Origin: Lyophyllum atratum
Lineage: Eukaryota; Basidiomycota; Agaricomycetes; Agaricales; Lyophyllaceae
Assembly (NCBI GenBank): GCA_014905825.1
Contig: JACGCN010000011.1
Span: forward strand, 1,612,001 to 1,676,000
DNA: 64,000 bases
Direction: 5' to 3'
The notes beneath the pieces were generated by a model. It was not told where the DNA came from. It saw only the letters and a program-made list of their open reading frames with translations, and searched no databases. The position numbers and the translations under genes are program-made. Every line of letters starts with the position of its first letter. Position 1 is the stretch's first letter. Of this stretch, positions 9,964 to 22,145 are shown one piece after another.

Positions 9964-12622
9964 CTACTGTGATTGAGCCCCATAAAGCCGCCGATACTCA
10001 CCCTTTTCATCGAGCATCAATGTCTCATGAGTTCCGCTCTGGATGACCTTCCCTCCTTTCATGCATCTACGAGGAGGGGAAATTCGTTTATCATTGTCAG
10101 CTCGTCCCAGGTAGCGCTAAAACTCACAATACCAAATCGGCGCGCTTCACGATGTTTCCAAACCGGTGAGTGACACAAATCACGGTCTTCCCATTCCTAA
10201 GGTCACAGAAATTGTTGAACAGTTCTCGTTCCGCGATGGGGTCGAGGGCCGATGTGGGCTCGTCGACGACAAGGAGCCTGATATCACTGTTCTTCAACCG
10301 CATAAATGTACGGGACCTAGGGGATAATATCAGATGCAAAAAGTATGTTTCGACCAAGGGGAGCATATTTTACGCGACTAGTCGTTGTCTCTCGCCACCC
10401 GAGAGGATTATCTCATCGTTACTAGGAGAGTTCTGACGTAAAGCTTCGATTGCACCGACCCCAATATCACCGTTACCACAACCTTTGACACTTTGACCGA
10501 CGAAACCGCGCGAATTAAGGATCGTGTTGTAGCCCAACCTGCGGACGAGGTCGTAAGCCCCGCCGAGCCGGGAAGCTTCGTCCACCAAATCGCTGATGTC
10601 AGGTCGTTCTGGGTCTAAGTCGGGGATCGCCATAAGGAAGTTATCCAACAATGACATGGGATAGAGTTCCTCAGATTGCATGATGAAGGCCATGGAGCGT
10701 CGAAGGTCTTGAACATAGTATTCATCGATGGGGCGATTGTCAATCAAAATTTCACCGCGAGTCGCAACGTTGAGTCCCGCGAGCAGTTTGAGGAGCGATG
10801 TCTTTCCGCTCGCATTCCCTCCTACAATAGCCACCAGTTGTCCTGGTTCGATGTTGAAGGAGACATCATTGACTGCGAGGACCCCAGTGCCGCCTGTAGG
10901 CGCTTTATATGCATAAGAGACGTTCCTAGGGATTCGGAGATTCAGAAAACGTGACTCGTGGTCGTTACTGGCTCACCTGAAAGATAATTCTATGCCTCTC
11001 TGAGAGCTAGTTTGCGTTGGGTATCTGACTTTTGCATCGGCGATCGCATTGGCATTGTCTAACATCTCGTAGAATTGTTGCACCTGTATCATTACCGAAG
11101 ATGGATCACAAAATCGCCTAAGACGATCAATGCTCTTCCCCGTCGTCGTCATCGTATGTTGCAAGAGAGCCATCGTGACCAAAGACGTCGATGATAGTGA
11201 CCAAGGCAGAGTCAATGCGTACATAGCCTATACTGGGTGAGCGATGCTCGAAGCCAGCGATATAACGGACGCCGACTCACCATAGGGTAGTCGATGATAA
11301 TGGTACGAGCAACGATCCAGTACCAGGGGGGTGGAATATGCCATGCGAGGGAAAGCGTGTCGCTTTTCACTACTCCAAGACTATCTGATGTGCGCTTATA
11401 TTCTGCGAAGCAATTAGGATCGAAAATGCTTGGTTACTGAAACTAACCTTCATGAAGACGTTCACTGGCACCATCCTTAGCTATCATTTCGCGATACTTC
11501 ACATCGAAAATTGTGGAGTAGAGACCGCAGAGGCGAAGGTAATGAACGTTCTTCGTCCAAAACGTGTAGCCTATGAATATAAGCCGTTCAGGGTACAGCA
11601 AGAGTCAGATTGAGTTGGAGTAACTGACCCGCGTTACCGACTCCATTTGAGGGCGAAAGGAACACCACAGTGATATACAAGACATTGAGAAGCTTAATTA
11701 GGAAGGCATTCAGATTATTGTCAGCAGATGTAATGTGGGTCAAGACGAGGATTTCAAGGGATGCTGTGAGGAGGTCGCGCGCCTTTGATGAGAGCTCAAT
11801 GACAAAATTCAAAGCCGGAGCGCCTTCGCTGAATCCCCAGGGGCTATAAAGCGATGTGCGAACGGTGTCATCTAGAAGCAGGAGTTCAGAATGGGACCAG
11901 TCTTGGTGATCGTAAATCTTTACCTGTTGCGTGGTGTATGTCCAAATCTAGGCAGGCTGAGGTGGGATCCGTAAAATGTGACCGATCTGTAGAGGGGATC
12001 GCCTTACCTTTGGCTAGCCGTGGTAGAAAATGTGCTTTGAGATGGGCGCTTAAGATCAGTCTGTTTTCGTCTCTAATCACGTCATGGGGTGATTGAAGTC
12101 GGTGAGGCGTAATTTCATCGTACCGCTAGACTCACAAGTAAATCTCTACGAGACTAGACAGAATAGCGCATCCAGTCCAAGCTGAAGCGAGGATCATAAG
12201 AATAGCAGTGCTGTCAGCTGTGGACTTGGGTGTTGAGATAGACGTTTGAACCTATGAACGAAATTAGCTTAGTTGGGTCGGAGTCGATAGGTTTTAACAC
12301 TAACATGTTGAAGGACTGAAGATGAAAAATAAAGCGAAAGAGCGGGTGCAACGCCCATCCAAATAGAACCCGCAACTAGGACCGCGAAAGGTCTGGGAGC
12401 GGTTTCGTGCAGGTCAAGAAAGAGGCGTAATACATATTTGACCGGGAGAGCCATTTCGCGACTCTTACGGTGGTATAAAGGATACGGAGCACTCGTCGAC
12501 GTGTCGTCGTACGCGACCTCGAAGATACCCCAAGACATTTTGTGGGTCTTGGTTGCTTTGGCATAACTGCGGCTGGCCCAGGGATCCCTGTGGTCGTCGT
12601 TGGGTAGGAGCTTATCTGCCAT
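9964..12622 (-). CDS. Half-size ABC transporter (TMD-NBD)
   Basis: Membrane transporter with one transmembrane domain followed by one ATP-binding domain; it would act as a dimer. The start is MADKLLPNDDHRDPWASRSY at 12622. Exons between about 12400 and 10980 encode hydrophobic helices such as FAVLVAGSIWMGVAPALSLY. The nucleotide-binding domain has Walker A GGNASGKTSLLKLL near 10810, signature LSGGERQRL near 10390, Walker B RLLVVDEPTSALD near 10260, and an H-loop CVTHRFGN near 10165. A last intron precedes CMKGGKVIQSGTHETLM and the TAG at 9964-9966. All ATPase motifs look intact, so it is probably active. The order resembles MDR/lipid-exporter half transporters. The substrate is unknown; neighbouring lipid genes are only suggestive. 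Confidence 0.93.
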
Positions 12623-13281
12623 CCGGCTGGCGTTAGTACACGTGAAAGCAAAGCTGGAAGTGGAAGTCGCTGTAGTGGGCCCATTTATATGACGGCAGGC
12701 TGCTAGTATCGCGTGACTTGCACGGCAAGATTATGTGGGCGGCTCGTTCGATAACGGAGCCACCAACATAAGATTCAGAGGTGTATCCCCATTACTTATG
12801 CAGAACAGCATACACATAGTGTGGCGTTCGGGGGTGAACAAAAGCCGAGAACAAAAAGTCGGTGATAAGAAGTTTTCGCGCCACAGATGGTGGGATAGGC
12901 ATCGAAGAAAGCCGTGGCTAACTCTGGCGAGGCGGTACCGAATGATAAGCCCTCAGCTCAAGGCTAGTGGAGCCTTGAACCTGACGTGCGGAAAAGCACT
13001 TCCGTTGCCGTGCTCAGCGGCCGACAGTGTCATCTATGCTTCCAACACGCGGTAGTAAGATCAGCACTGTTGTGGATAACGAATCAAAAGCTAACGTACA
13101 GTTCACAAACAATGACAGTTCAAACCCGAGCGGAGACTGCTTGCTGAACTGGGCAAGACAACCGAGGAGTCTCGTTTGTCACCACATCAGCGTTATGTCC
13201 GCTGCTCTCACTTGTACCCCGCCGCCTCCGCAAGCCGCGGGAACACTGCCAAATTGGTGCCTCATAGTATCCATCCCAGCA
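12623..13281. other. Intergenic upstream of the ABC transporter
   Basis: Promoter side of the ABC gene and the 3' side of a decayed minus-strand gene. No further gene was recognised. Confidence 0.5.
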
Positions 13282-14330
13282 TTACAAGTGCTCGCACCCA
13301 CAAGTTGCATGTTTCACCACCAGGGGCACTTGTGCATCTGCGAACACGTCGGGAATGACCTATCCATCGCTGGGGGTTTTAACATCGTGGAGGATGACGA
13401 CGAGATAATCGGGGGCATGTTCCATGATGGCGTGAATGGCTATGCATCAGTCTGGGAATATGAGTGTTGCTGTCAGTGGGCGAGCTATCGAGATCTAGTT
13501 ATCTATTTGCGTGAATCGTAGCCAGGATTTCTAGATCAGGTGGTAGAGCCGTGGAGTTCTCAGGACATTGAGCGGCCATTGTACCTTGTGTGGATCCTAG
13601 AAAGGTTACGAAATCGGTTTCAACGTTACAATTCCCCAGGTGATCACAATAATGAATGCCCGTCGATGTTGTTGCTCCGCCATAGAAAGCGATATTGAAT
13701 CTCCAGGATTCGTTCATCGATGTCTGGGAACGGGTAAGAAAAGTCAAGTTTAATCTACCATTGGGGGGACTCACTACGATGGGCTTTGAAGTGATCGCGA
13801 TGTCCTCGAATGTCGTACATAATGGCTTGAGTAAACCGCGAAACGAGTTTTGATCTCATGATCAGAACCAACACCAAGGTGAATCGAATTTAACATTTGA
13901 TGATCGGGTGAGGGGCCTCTCGGACATGTTGATCATGCATTGGCAGTGCGTACTGTGGGGAGATGGCAAACGAACATCTTAAACCGTGACAGGTAATGAA
14001 TATCACGATGCCTGCCACCGGAGTGTGGGTCAAAGCTTTTCTAATAAAGATAGAAGGGATACCTCGTGAACACACTCCGAACGTCAGCGAGAATTGGGGT
14101 CTCGCTGGATAACGTCCGATGAGTTCATCGGATCGCTATTAGAGACACCGGTTGATCGGATTTCACTGCAGGCTCAAGCTGCTAACTGCGCCTAGTAGGT
14201 GCCAGTGTGTTATTGAATAGGCTCACAGAACCCATGGTAAATACACCTTACCGCAGGTTGCTTATATTCCAGTTCGACGTTCGGCCATGGTAGTGATGGT
14301 CCGTTGACAGAGAGCTAAAAATATGCTTAT
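13282..14330 (-). pseudogene. Unrecognised minus-strand gene, probably decayed
   Basis: Several minus-strand stretches look coding but do not join cleanly. Around 14300-14230 a short exon reads LPWPNVELEYKQPA and is followed by GTAAGG. Around 13840-13780 KPLCTTFEDIAITSKPIV ends at GTGAGT and splices in frame to TSMNESWRFNIAFYGG, which stays open to LEILATIHANR and a stop near 13499. Further down the same strand, IHAIMEHAPDYLVVILHD runs into an in-frame TAG near 13369 and then continues as VIPDVFADAQVPLVVKHA to a stop at 13282-13284. Asn and Cys content in the middle exon would fit a secreted protein. The in-frame stop and unjoined frames suggest decay. No family was recognised; the extent and status are uncertain. 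Confidence 0.3.
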
Positions 14331-14723
14331 TTGCCCATGTTACACATGCTGACTAGTTCGGCTCACTTCGCGTGATCCGGATGAGAACTGCGTGACGTGA
14401 CTTGACGCGTCTTTTCAGTTCGCTCTTCCTCTCGAGTCTCAGTCGGATACACAGACAAGGACCTGCGATTGGGCGTCTATTCGTCGCGTTTTGGTGAGAA
14501 TAACACATTACTGACGTTTTCCTTGCCGTAGATCCACCTAAGCTTGGCCGGCGGAATATCCTACGCCCATGGCCCACGGGGCAAGGGAACTTCCATGGCC
14601 GAGATTAGCCAGTCTTAGACATTGTGGTCATCGGTGCCACGATCACTGGGGATTTTTATCCTATCTTACGAATCTTCCAAATCAACGAGTAAAACATTTG
14701 AACGCGTTTTCCTGCTCCTGCCC

Positions 14724-16079
14724 ATGCACCTCCTCGCTGATTTTATAACGACCCATCTCCCAGTTTCTCCTCCGACCCACTTGACGAGCTATGTCCCCGA
14801 AGAAACTGCTCTTTCAACCACCCCGGTTGTTTTGGAGACACTCATGGCATACCTGGCCATCATCTTCGGCGTCAAGGCCTTGATGACGAACAAACGACCT
14901 CTCAATCTCACAAGGCTCTTCCAAACACATAATTCTATCTGCAGTCTTGGAAGTACGATCCTTTTAGTTCTCATGCTGGAAGAAATTGCGCCCATTATCT
15001 GTAAAGAGGGCCTTTACAGCGCCCTTTGTGCAGAAAAGTCTTGGACGAAGGTATGTGGTCGCATGCTCGCAGACGTAATCCTTCTCACACGGAAACGCGG
15101 CATAGAGACTGGAATTCTACTACATGATAAACTACTATTTCAAGTACCTCGAGTTGTTGGACACTGTCTTCCTAGCGTTTAAAAAGAAACCCATACGTAT
15201 GTCGCGCTTAGCATATCCGTTTCATTTTAGTGTCATTGATTCAATCAGAATTCCTGCATGTCTTCCACCATTTCGCTACTGCTTTGCTCTGTTATTGGCA
15301 GATGAATGATCGACCGAGCGGCGTAGGTGAAGTCGCTAGTCATGCGAGCTGCTACTTATCGCTTCTATTTTCTTTTAGGCCTGGGCCGTGATCATCCCTA
15401 ACTTAGCTGTACATGTGGTCATGTGTAAGTCATACCTGTCGTTCATTAGGTCGACGCGATCGATAATTATCTCCCTTGTAAGATTATTATTTCTACGCTA
15501 CGACGAGGGGTGCGAAATTATGGGTATGTTGTTCTGTTCATCGTCACATTCTCTACCGCTTATCCTACTCTCAAAGTGGAAAAAATATCTGACTTTGCTG
15601 CAAATCATACAATTCGTTATGGATCTCGCCTTGGTATACTTTGAAGGCACGTAATGATAATGTCCGTCCCCAGTTCCCGGCTCAGCCTCTGCCTAGCTTA
15701 TTCACACCTGGCGGTGATGTATTTCCCTGATACCCTTCCCTACATTGACAAGTGCGCAGCCGGGAAAGGCGCCGCCGGAGAAGGAAGCTTCGTCTTTAGC
15801 TGCGTGTTGTTTACCATCTACCTCGGGCTCTTCGTCAGCTTCTACATCCAAACATATAATAAACCTACTGCTGCTATCAAGGGCGTAGTTGACGATGTTC
15901 AGAATGGCCAGTTAGAAGGTACGTGTTCTTGTTCCTCGACGCTTCCTCGTTGTTCACGAGAGACCTCAAGGAAAACAGAGTAATTCATGTCTACAGACCT
16001 GAGCAAAAACAAAAATCAGAACCAACTTCAAAACCAACACGAGAACCGGCCCAGAACCGGCCACTCTGACTCCCCCTAA
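14724..16079 (+). CDS. ELO-family very-long-chain fatty acid elongase (3-ketoacyl-CoA synthase)
   Basis: ER membrane enzyme performing the condensing step of fatty-acid elongation with malonyl-CoA. The start ATG at 14724 (MHLLADFITTHLP) was chosen because homologs begin at that point; an upstream in-frame ATG at 14622 would add an atypical leader. Exon 1 includes LTSYVPEETALSTTPVVLET and ends SWTK. Then come RLEFYYMINYYFKYLELLDT and FLAFKKKPI. The histidine box HVFHH is encoded at 15258-15272, followed by a WQMNDRPSG segment. Next are AWAVIIPNLAVHVVM, a YYFYATTRGAK segment, YLTLLQIIQFVMDLALVYF and a last membrane helix with IYLGLFVSFYIQTYNKP. A final short exon (15997-16079) gives an Asn/Gln-rich polar tail ending in TAA. 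No lesion was found. Chain-length specificity cannot be told from sequence. Confidence 0.92.
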
Positions 16080-16762
16080 TAGAACGATATTGCAATCGTG
16101 TTGCCTGTTATAGTAAACCCATTGTGAGGACAGCAAGCAATGAATTTACATGAAATCATCAAGCCGGTCAGGAATTCTCGTCAAGGTGCATGCACTGGCT
16201 ATATCGAACGATACTCGTCATCATGCACAATCCAATTTCCTCCCTCCAACTACCTCACCTTTCATGGTCTCTGACTGCGATGTTAGCTTAACCGCACTTT
16301 ACGTCTATCGCGGACTATCACGAATCTACGGAGAAACCATATCTCCAGGGCGCGACCTTCTTTCAAGGCCCAAGAGCGCAAGATGAATCCACGTTAATTT
16401 GAGGTAGATCTTGGTCGTGGTAAGACAGCTAAACAGAGGCCGGGAAACATTCACGGCTTTCCGAGAACCGCGCCCTTATGGGAAGCCAACATCACATCCC
16501 GCAACTTGGAAGGTACCACCTTCGTTGAAGCTTAGGGATATTGGAGTTCCGACGTGACAGGACGCACTTTGGACGCGCGTACTAAGTGTTCCTTCCTGTC
16601 ATTTTGGAGATGGCGGCAGCTATGCAATCCCGGCGGGCTAAAACTGGTGAAGTCACCTATGTCACTGTTCCATGGTAAGAAAGGGCTCTTTCACGGAACG
16701 AAACACTCACGTACTTTCCGTAACCAGAACTGCTCCGAATGCAATATGTCAGATAATTTAGA
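16080..16762. other. Intergenic, tail-to-tail between elongase and BTB gene
   Basis: Short open frames are present but none shows family similarity or coherent splicing. Nothing was assigned. Confidence 0.5.
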
Positions 16763-17964
16763 CTAGATTGACACAGAAGATTCGTCCGCCACCAAACCAA
16801 GCCACCCATCCATCGCTCTCCAGATCTTCTCCTGTTCCTCCGTCCATTCCTCCTCCTTCTCCTTCGAACACATCTGACATAGCCCCAACTTTTCCCACTC
16901 AATGCTTTTGATCTGTTCTAGCGTTTCAAGGGGCTTGTAGACGCCGTCGTTCTCGATCGCGGGTTGAATCACGAGGGACATCCATGTGTCAGCGAAGACG
17001 TCGGTGCATGCCATGTGCGGGGTCGCGGGGGGTGTAAATAGGATGGGGGTGAAGTAATCAATGAGGCGTTCCATAAGTTGTTCGCAAAGCTTTGCATCAG
17101 TTTGCGAGAGTGGGCGTCGAGGGGCGTTGATATTGGGATCCCCCTCCCCTATTACCTCAGCGATGGCTGTCGTGACATCTGATGGAAGGAGGCTGGAAAA
17201 TTTGGGAGATTGAGTGGCCTCAGGATCTGGCGTCGAATCTGGAGAGGTGACAAAATGGTAATATAGAGCTTTCCGCATCTAAAGGTGTTCTTCGGTGAGT
17301 CTGCCACTATGCAATCTATTGATGACTTGGACAAGAGCTCACAGATGGTATCGTATATTCCGTGGCTAATACTAGGGCTTCTTCGGGATTATCAGGTCTG
17401 AAAAATGGTAGGCGGCCGGAGGGAAAGAGCGAGTTTAGCTTTTCTTTGGCTAGTGCGTGGATCTCTGGAAAATCCAAGCGGAGAGGGCTCGAGACGCGCA
17501 ATATGGAAATGATCTGTGAAAATCGGGTTTCGGAGAGAAGGGGCCTGCATGTTATTCTCATTAGCTGACTGAAGGAGAATGTTGTCGAACGCACATACGC
17601 ATCGTGATATAAGTGTTCCAGTAATGCCTCGACATCCTTTGCTGATATACCCAGGCGTGGATCAACCGCAAGATGAGGCTGAATATCAAGTTCTGGTTCA
17701 ATGATAGCGCTTATAGGGGCTGATTTTTGATCATCTAGGGCGAAAAACTTGGAGTGTCTCGAAAGAAGGGTCTTGTGGACTTTGAAAGCACGATTTTCAA
17801 CACTGAATATAATCGAGCCATCCGTAAACCAGAAAACCGGATGCTTCTCGAGCTCGCCTGGGAAGCTAAATTGTTAGAGGAGAACCGATAAGACTATCAC
17901 AGGTGGAGACATACTCATTGATCAAGGATTGAAGAAGGTGGACGCCTTGCGGCTCTTTCGTCAT
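16763..17964 (-). CDS. BTB/POZ-domain protein
   Basis: Starts at the ATG at 17964 (MTKEPQGVHLLQSLIN). After an intron it continues FPGELEKHPVFWFTDGSIIF, SVENRAFKVHKTLLSRHSKF and FFALDDQ. This is the BTB core as it appears in the large Agaricomycete family: ligand-exposed surface text, a VHKTLLSRHS helix, then ALLEHLYHD. A second helical region includes RFSQIISILRVSSPLRLDFP and EIHALAKEKLNSLFP. The last exon (from about 17278) gives a helical C-terminal region with LCQMCSKEKEEEWTEEQE and the stop at 16763. BTB domains dimerise and often bind Cul3, but in these fungal expansions the role is mostly unknown. It is divergent from the neighbouring alpha/beta hydrolase, with about 200 bases between the start codons. 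Confidence 0.85.
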
Positions 17965-18171
17965 TCCCAGATCGATATCCTTATCTTATCTTATCAACGG
18001 CACTTGAAAATCACGCACACTGTTGTTGACACCAATTAGTATCCCCATATCATCAGCAGGGCCTGCTCCCCAAGTTCATCAATGACTGCGTCTTCTCCAC
18101 CACGCCCTTGCTGCTTCTAACATTGTCAAAGCCCTCTCGGCGACGTTAACGACGACGACAAAGCCTATCTA

Positions 18172-20149
18172 ATGATCGGCAACAGTATCCCTGAATATGT
18201 TTTCATCCGTGCAAGCATCGCTGGAATCCGTTTAATTGCTCCCGCAAGCGTTCTGTATCTTGCTCTTAGCGCATACGCTGGCTCTTTCATACTTTCACCA
18301 ATTTTGGGTGTATTAGCCATCGCCGAGGCTTCATTCTATCTCTTCGTTTACCTGCCCCGTAGAAGGCGCCTCCAGGAGGTACGTCGGGTTACTCTTCCTT
18401 TTTTTCTATGCTTGAATTCTCAAGAAAACAATCGTTCTGTAGCCGCCGACGTACAAGCCACCGCCGTTGACGAAACCTGAGCGCGAAGCACTATTCAAAA
18501 AGTGCTGCGCCAACCTAGATGCAACGCACGACATGCCATACCCCAAGGGCTGGTTCCTCCCCAAACGAACAGGACAGGAGCTCAAACTACGGCGCCAGGA
18601 TGTCGAGAACTGGCTTCTATGGGCACTGTTCTCTTCCGAAGACGTGCAGGAGGAGTGGAAGGAGGAGCTGGACGTATATATCGAGACGATAGCAAGGTTG
18701 CTTGGAGAGACACTGGAGGACGACACGGGAATGTCGGACATGAAAACTATGCGATTGACGGTTGACCCTGTCAAGATGACGCATCGGCCACTAGCCTGGT
18801 ACTCGGTGAGCGTTATTCTGTTCTGATACGTGAAAACGCTGACCATCCTGTAATATAGACGGTGTGTGTAGTGGATACGATGACATCTCTCGGCCTCCTC
18901 TATCTCGGATTCAAACACTATTCTTCCACTAGCAGATGGTTCCAGACATTTCCGCCCCGCCCCCTTCTTTCCTTATTCTCAAAGCACTCTGACCTTACTC
19001 CGGACATACTTCTTCCATATTGGTATCGCCCACACAAGTCTTCTACTAAGTTGCCCATTCTGTTCCTCCACGGTATCGGGGTATGTATCATGCGTCATAG
19101 TCACGCTTCACTGATCCTAACAACAATACACGCAGATCGGCCTGTATCCCTATCTGGCCTTCATTCGCGACCTAATCGCTGCGGATCCTGACGTTGGCAT
19201 CATCCTAATCGAGCTCCTCCCCATCAGCATGCACATGACCACCCACCCTGTGCCACCTGCGCCCCTCCTCGCCTCCGCCCTAAACAACATCCTTGACACC
19301 CTCAATATCCCACGCGTCGTCCTAGCTGCCCACTCCTACAGCACCTTCGTCAGCGCCTGCATCCTGCACGACTCTTTTACCTCCCATCCTATTTCCCCGT
19401 GCGACTCTCGGTCTGATGTCACCCTGTCCCCGGGGAGCCACCCCATTCTTTCGAAGCTCGCTCACACCATCCTCATCGACCCAATCCCGGTGCTGCTCCA
19501 CCTTCCGCCCGTCGCCTTCAACTTCCTCTACCGCTCACCCTCCGCAGCCGCAGAGTGGCAGCTGTGGTACTTTGCAAGTACCGACCCAGACGTCGCAAGA
19601 ACGCTAGGACGTGCTTTCTTCTGGACCGAAGGTGTGGCGTGGGCGGAGGATATGCAGAAATGGATGCGTGCAGAGGACGACGAGAGGAGTGACAAAGATG
19701 TTGTTCACGCGGCGATCAATGGGAACATAGTCAGTGGCCCTCAGGCCGCCGGGGCAGCAACGAGGAAACGCGGACGAAATCTGGCTATGGTCCTGGCGGG
19801 GAAAGACCAGATCATTCCTGCTGAGAATATCCGTCGGTATTTGACAGGGTCGCCGAAGGCCTCCGCGCGCTGGGTCGGACGGGGGTGGGCAGATTGGGAC
19901 CAGGCCAGCCTCAATACGGCAGAGACGGACGGGCGCAATAGCGTTTCGGATGAGTTTGCTGCTGCTGCCCAGAGTGGTAGCATCACCATCACCCCGGGTG
20001 TGGTGATAGAAGAAGGGAGGAAGGCGGAAGGCGGGGGCGATTTAGAGGTCTTGTTCTATCCTGGCCTGGATCATGCGACTGTGTTTGACACACGGGAACG
20101 GCGGGAAGCCATGCTAGATGTGCTTGAGCGGTTCGTGCGCGATGTATGA
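18172..20149 (+). CDS. Membrane-anchored alpha/beta hydrolase
   Basis: The start at 18172 (MIGNSIPEYVFIRASIAGIR) leads into two hydrophobic segments, IRLIAPASVLYLALSAYA and FILSPILGVLAIAEASFYLF, so the N-terminus is probably membrane-inserted. Introns follow YLPRRRRLQE, RPLAWYS and LFLHGIG. The hydrolase core starts at LPILFLHGIG (oxyanion region). The nucleophile elbow is AHSYS, with the Ser codon at 19334-19336. The acid is likely the Asp in LAGKDQII and the His that in GLDHATVF. The long last exon ends at 20149 with LDVLERFVRDV. Homologs are common, poorly characterised serine hydrolases of fungi, probably lipid or ester hydrolases. The triad appears complete. Substrate and localisation are inferred only. 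Confidence 0.85.
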
Positions 20150-22145
20150 TATGCTGGTTATACTTATGGGGCAGTTTTAAACTGGAATGTAGGATACGCT
20201 AGTCTTCTTCACGGATTGCCCTTGTTCTTATCTTCAGCTTGTATATAATGTAGATATACATATGTACACGCTGTAGAATATCGAAGAATAGTTTGAGAAT
20301 TCTCTTCGGATGTAGTTGTAAACACCGAGGGCCCTATCCTCTACGGCCAACGCTGCGCCGTCATCCTAATTGGTGTCCGGTGGCTGTATGTGTTGTACCG
20401 TACAGCTGTTCTGCGATCCGGATAGGTGACTCTAGTGAAAGTGTCTCCTTTATATCATCCACAATGAGACCTGTCGCAGCTTTGGGGAACAAGCAGTGAT
20501 TTCCGTTCGTTGTGTAATCCATTGTTGGAGAAGGGCCACACAAAGAGCCACACCCAGGCTACGACTGAGGCACAAAACCCAAGGATATTGACGCGATCGC
20601 AGACGCCGACGGTGTGAAGGGGGTAGGGGTACTAAAAACGGAGGGCGTAGTGCTCGAAGCATTGCCGGAAAATATGACGCCAGTTGTAGGATACGAGGTG
20701 AGTTAAGAGGATTGTCAAGACGTCGGAGGCCTTCATTGTCCGGACCCGGGGCACGACGGATGATGAGACATACACGTCACTAGAAACAGACAGTAAGTAA
20801 GGATCCCTTGTCGATCGCCCGTACCCCGGCCCTGTGGAGGAAATTGTTTAATTAAAACTCGGGTGCGGGGAACCGCTACGATCGTATCAAAGTGCCTGGC
20901 ACAGAGGATTGACGTCGGTGATCAGGCCTAACGGACTCGCGAGGTGAGTGCGCCCGATCAGGAACCGCAGACGCCACGTCATGACTTATGACGAAGTATG
21001 ACACGAGAAAGTCAGAGGTTGGTGGCGTAGACTTGAACCTGGCTTGCGGGAGGCTTGGTAGGAGTCATGCCAGTGGTGCAACTTGAAGTTGGAATCCGTA
21101 CCCTATTGACCGCGTTTGGAATCGGGTTCGATCCTTTCTATGGCGTTGACTAGTCAACGTGGGTGTGGTTGTGGGAGAAAACATTATTCAGACAGGGTCT
21201 AGGTGAAGGCGCCGTATGTCGCGTCAAGTTTTCCGCACCAGGCGGTGTGCTCTTGATATCGTTAGAGGAATTTGAGCAACGTTCGCCGTGAAGACCCACG
21301 ATGTTCCAGTATTTTGGAACAACAAACGACGGGCTTCTATCAGAATATAAAGGAACATACGTGGAAGTTTGATAAATTGGGACTGACGGGGAATTTAGAG
21401 TTCAAGTGGTTTCTTCATTTGGTCTTCATCGTAAGATGAGTAAAACGCCAACAGGAAATGATGGCCGTCCATTGCGTACGAGAACCCTTGACATATGATA
21501 AAGTCTCTTTTAGTAGCTGCAGACAACCGCTGTTAATATCGTTCAGAGTTTCTGACAACTCGCACCCATAGCTATGGTTCGGGACTGCGGTCTGTCATGG
21601 AGCACGAGTATTCCGCCAACCCTTGATATAGAGCATATGTCGGTGGTTGAATTGAGCTCTGTCACCGCTGTTGTGGTTATCTAGGGTGCGCAACACCTCA
21701 TACCCATACCCGTGGTTTGGTCACCAGCTTGCACGAGAGCTAAAAATATCAACAGGTGCGGCGGCGGCGCACGGGACTGTCTTGGTGACGGTGAAGGTCG
21801 AAAACCTGAAATCCAAGAAGTTGATGTGCGAGGTTCAAAAAACGAACATATCATGATCCATTGCGTCGTCGGAGAGCAGTGGCACGATACGACGATAGTG
21901 GAATGGAAGAGGTTCGCGGGACTTGCAGGCCAGACAGACCTGGCCGAATTCGAAGTCAGCCAGTCGGTGTGGGAAAGGAGTTCAGGCACGGGCCTAGACC
22001 GCCATGCGTCCGAGGTCGGGCGGATACACCGGGGTCTAGACCCTGTTCCAATGGCTCTTCGCTGAAAGCTTTCGCCATATAGAGTCCAGAGCTCCTCCTC
22101 CCATCTGGATTCACCTTCGCGATCGCCCATACAACATCTCTGCCA
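20150..22145. other. Long intergenic region upstream of SKN7
   Basis: About 2 kb without a recognised gene. It should contain the 3' end of the hydrolase gene and the promoter and leader of SKN7. Short open frames at 21681-22130 on both strands show no family pattern. No RNA gene was recognised. Confidence 0.5.

Noticed and set aside
13027..13521. 164-codon + strand frame
   Set aside because: It lies opposite minus-strand text with better protein character and shows no family pattern.
1254..20149. Secondary-metabolite gene cluster
   Set aside because: P450, acyltransferase, ABC transporter, elongase and hydrolase are present, but no backbone synthase or pathway regulator, and conserved housekeeping genes (NUS1, RER2) are interspersed.
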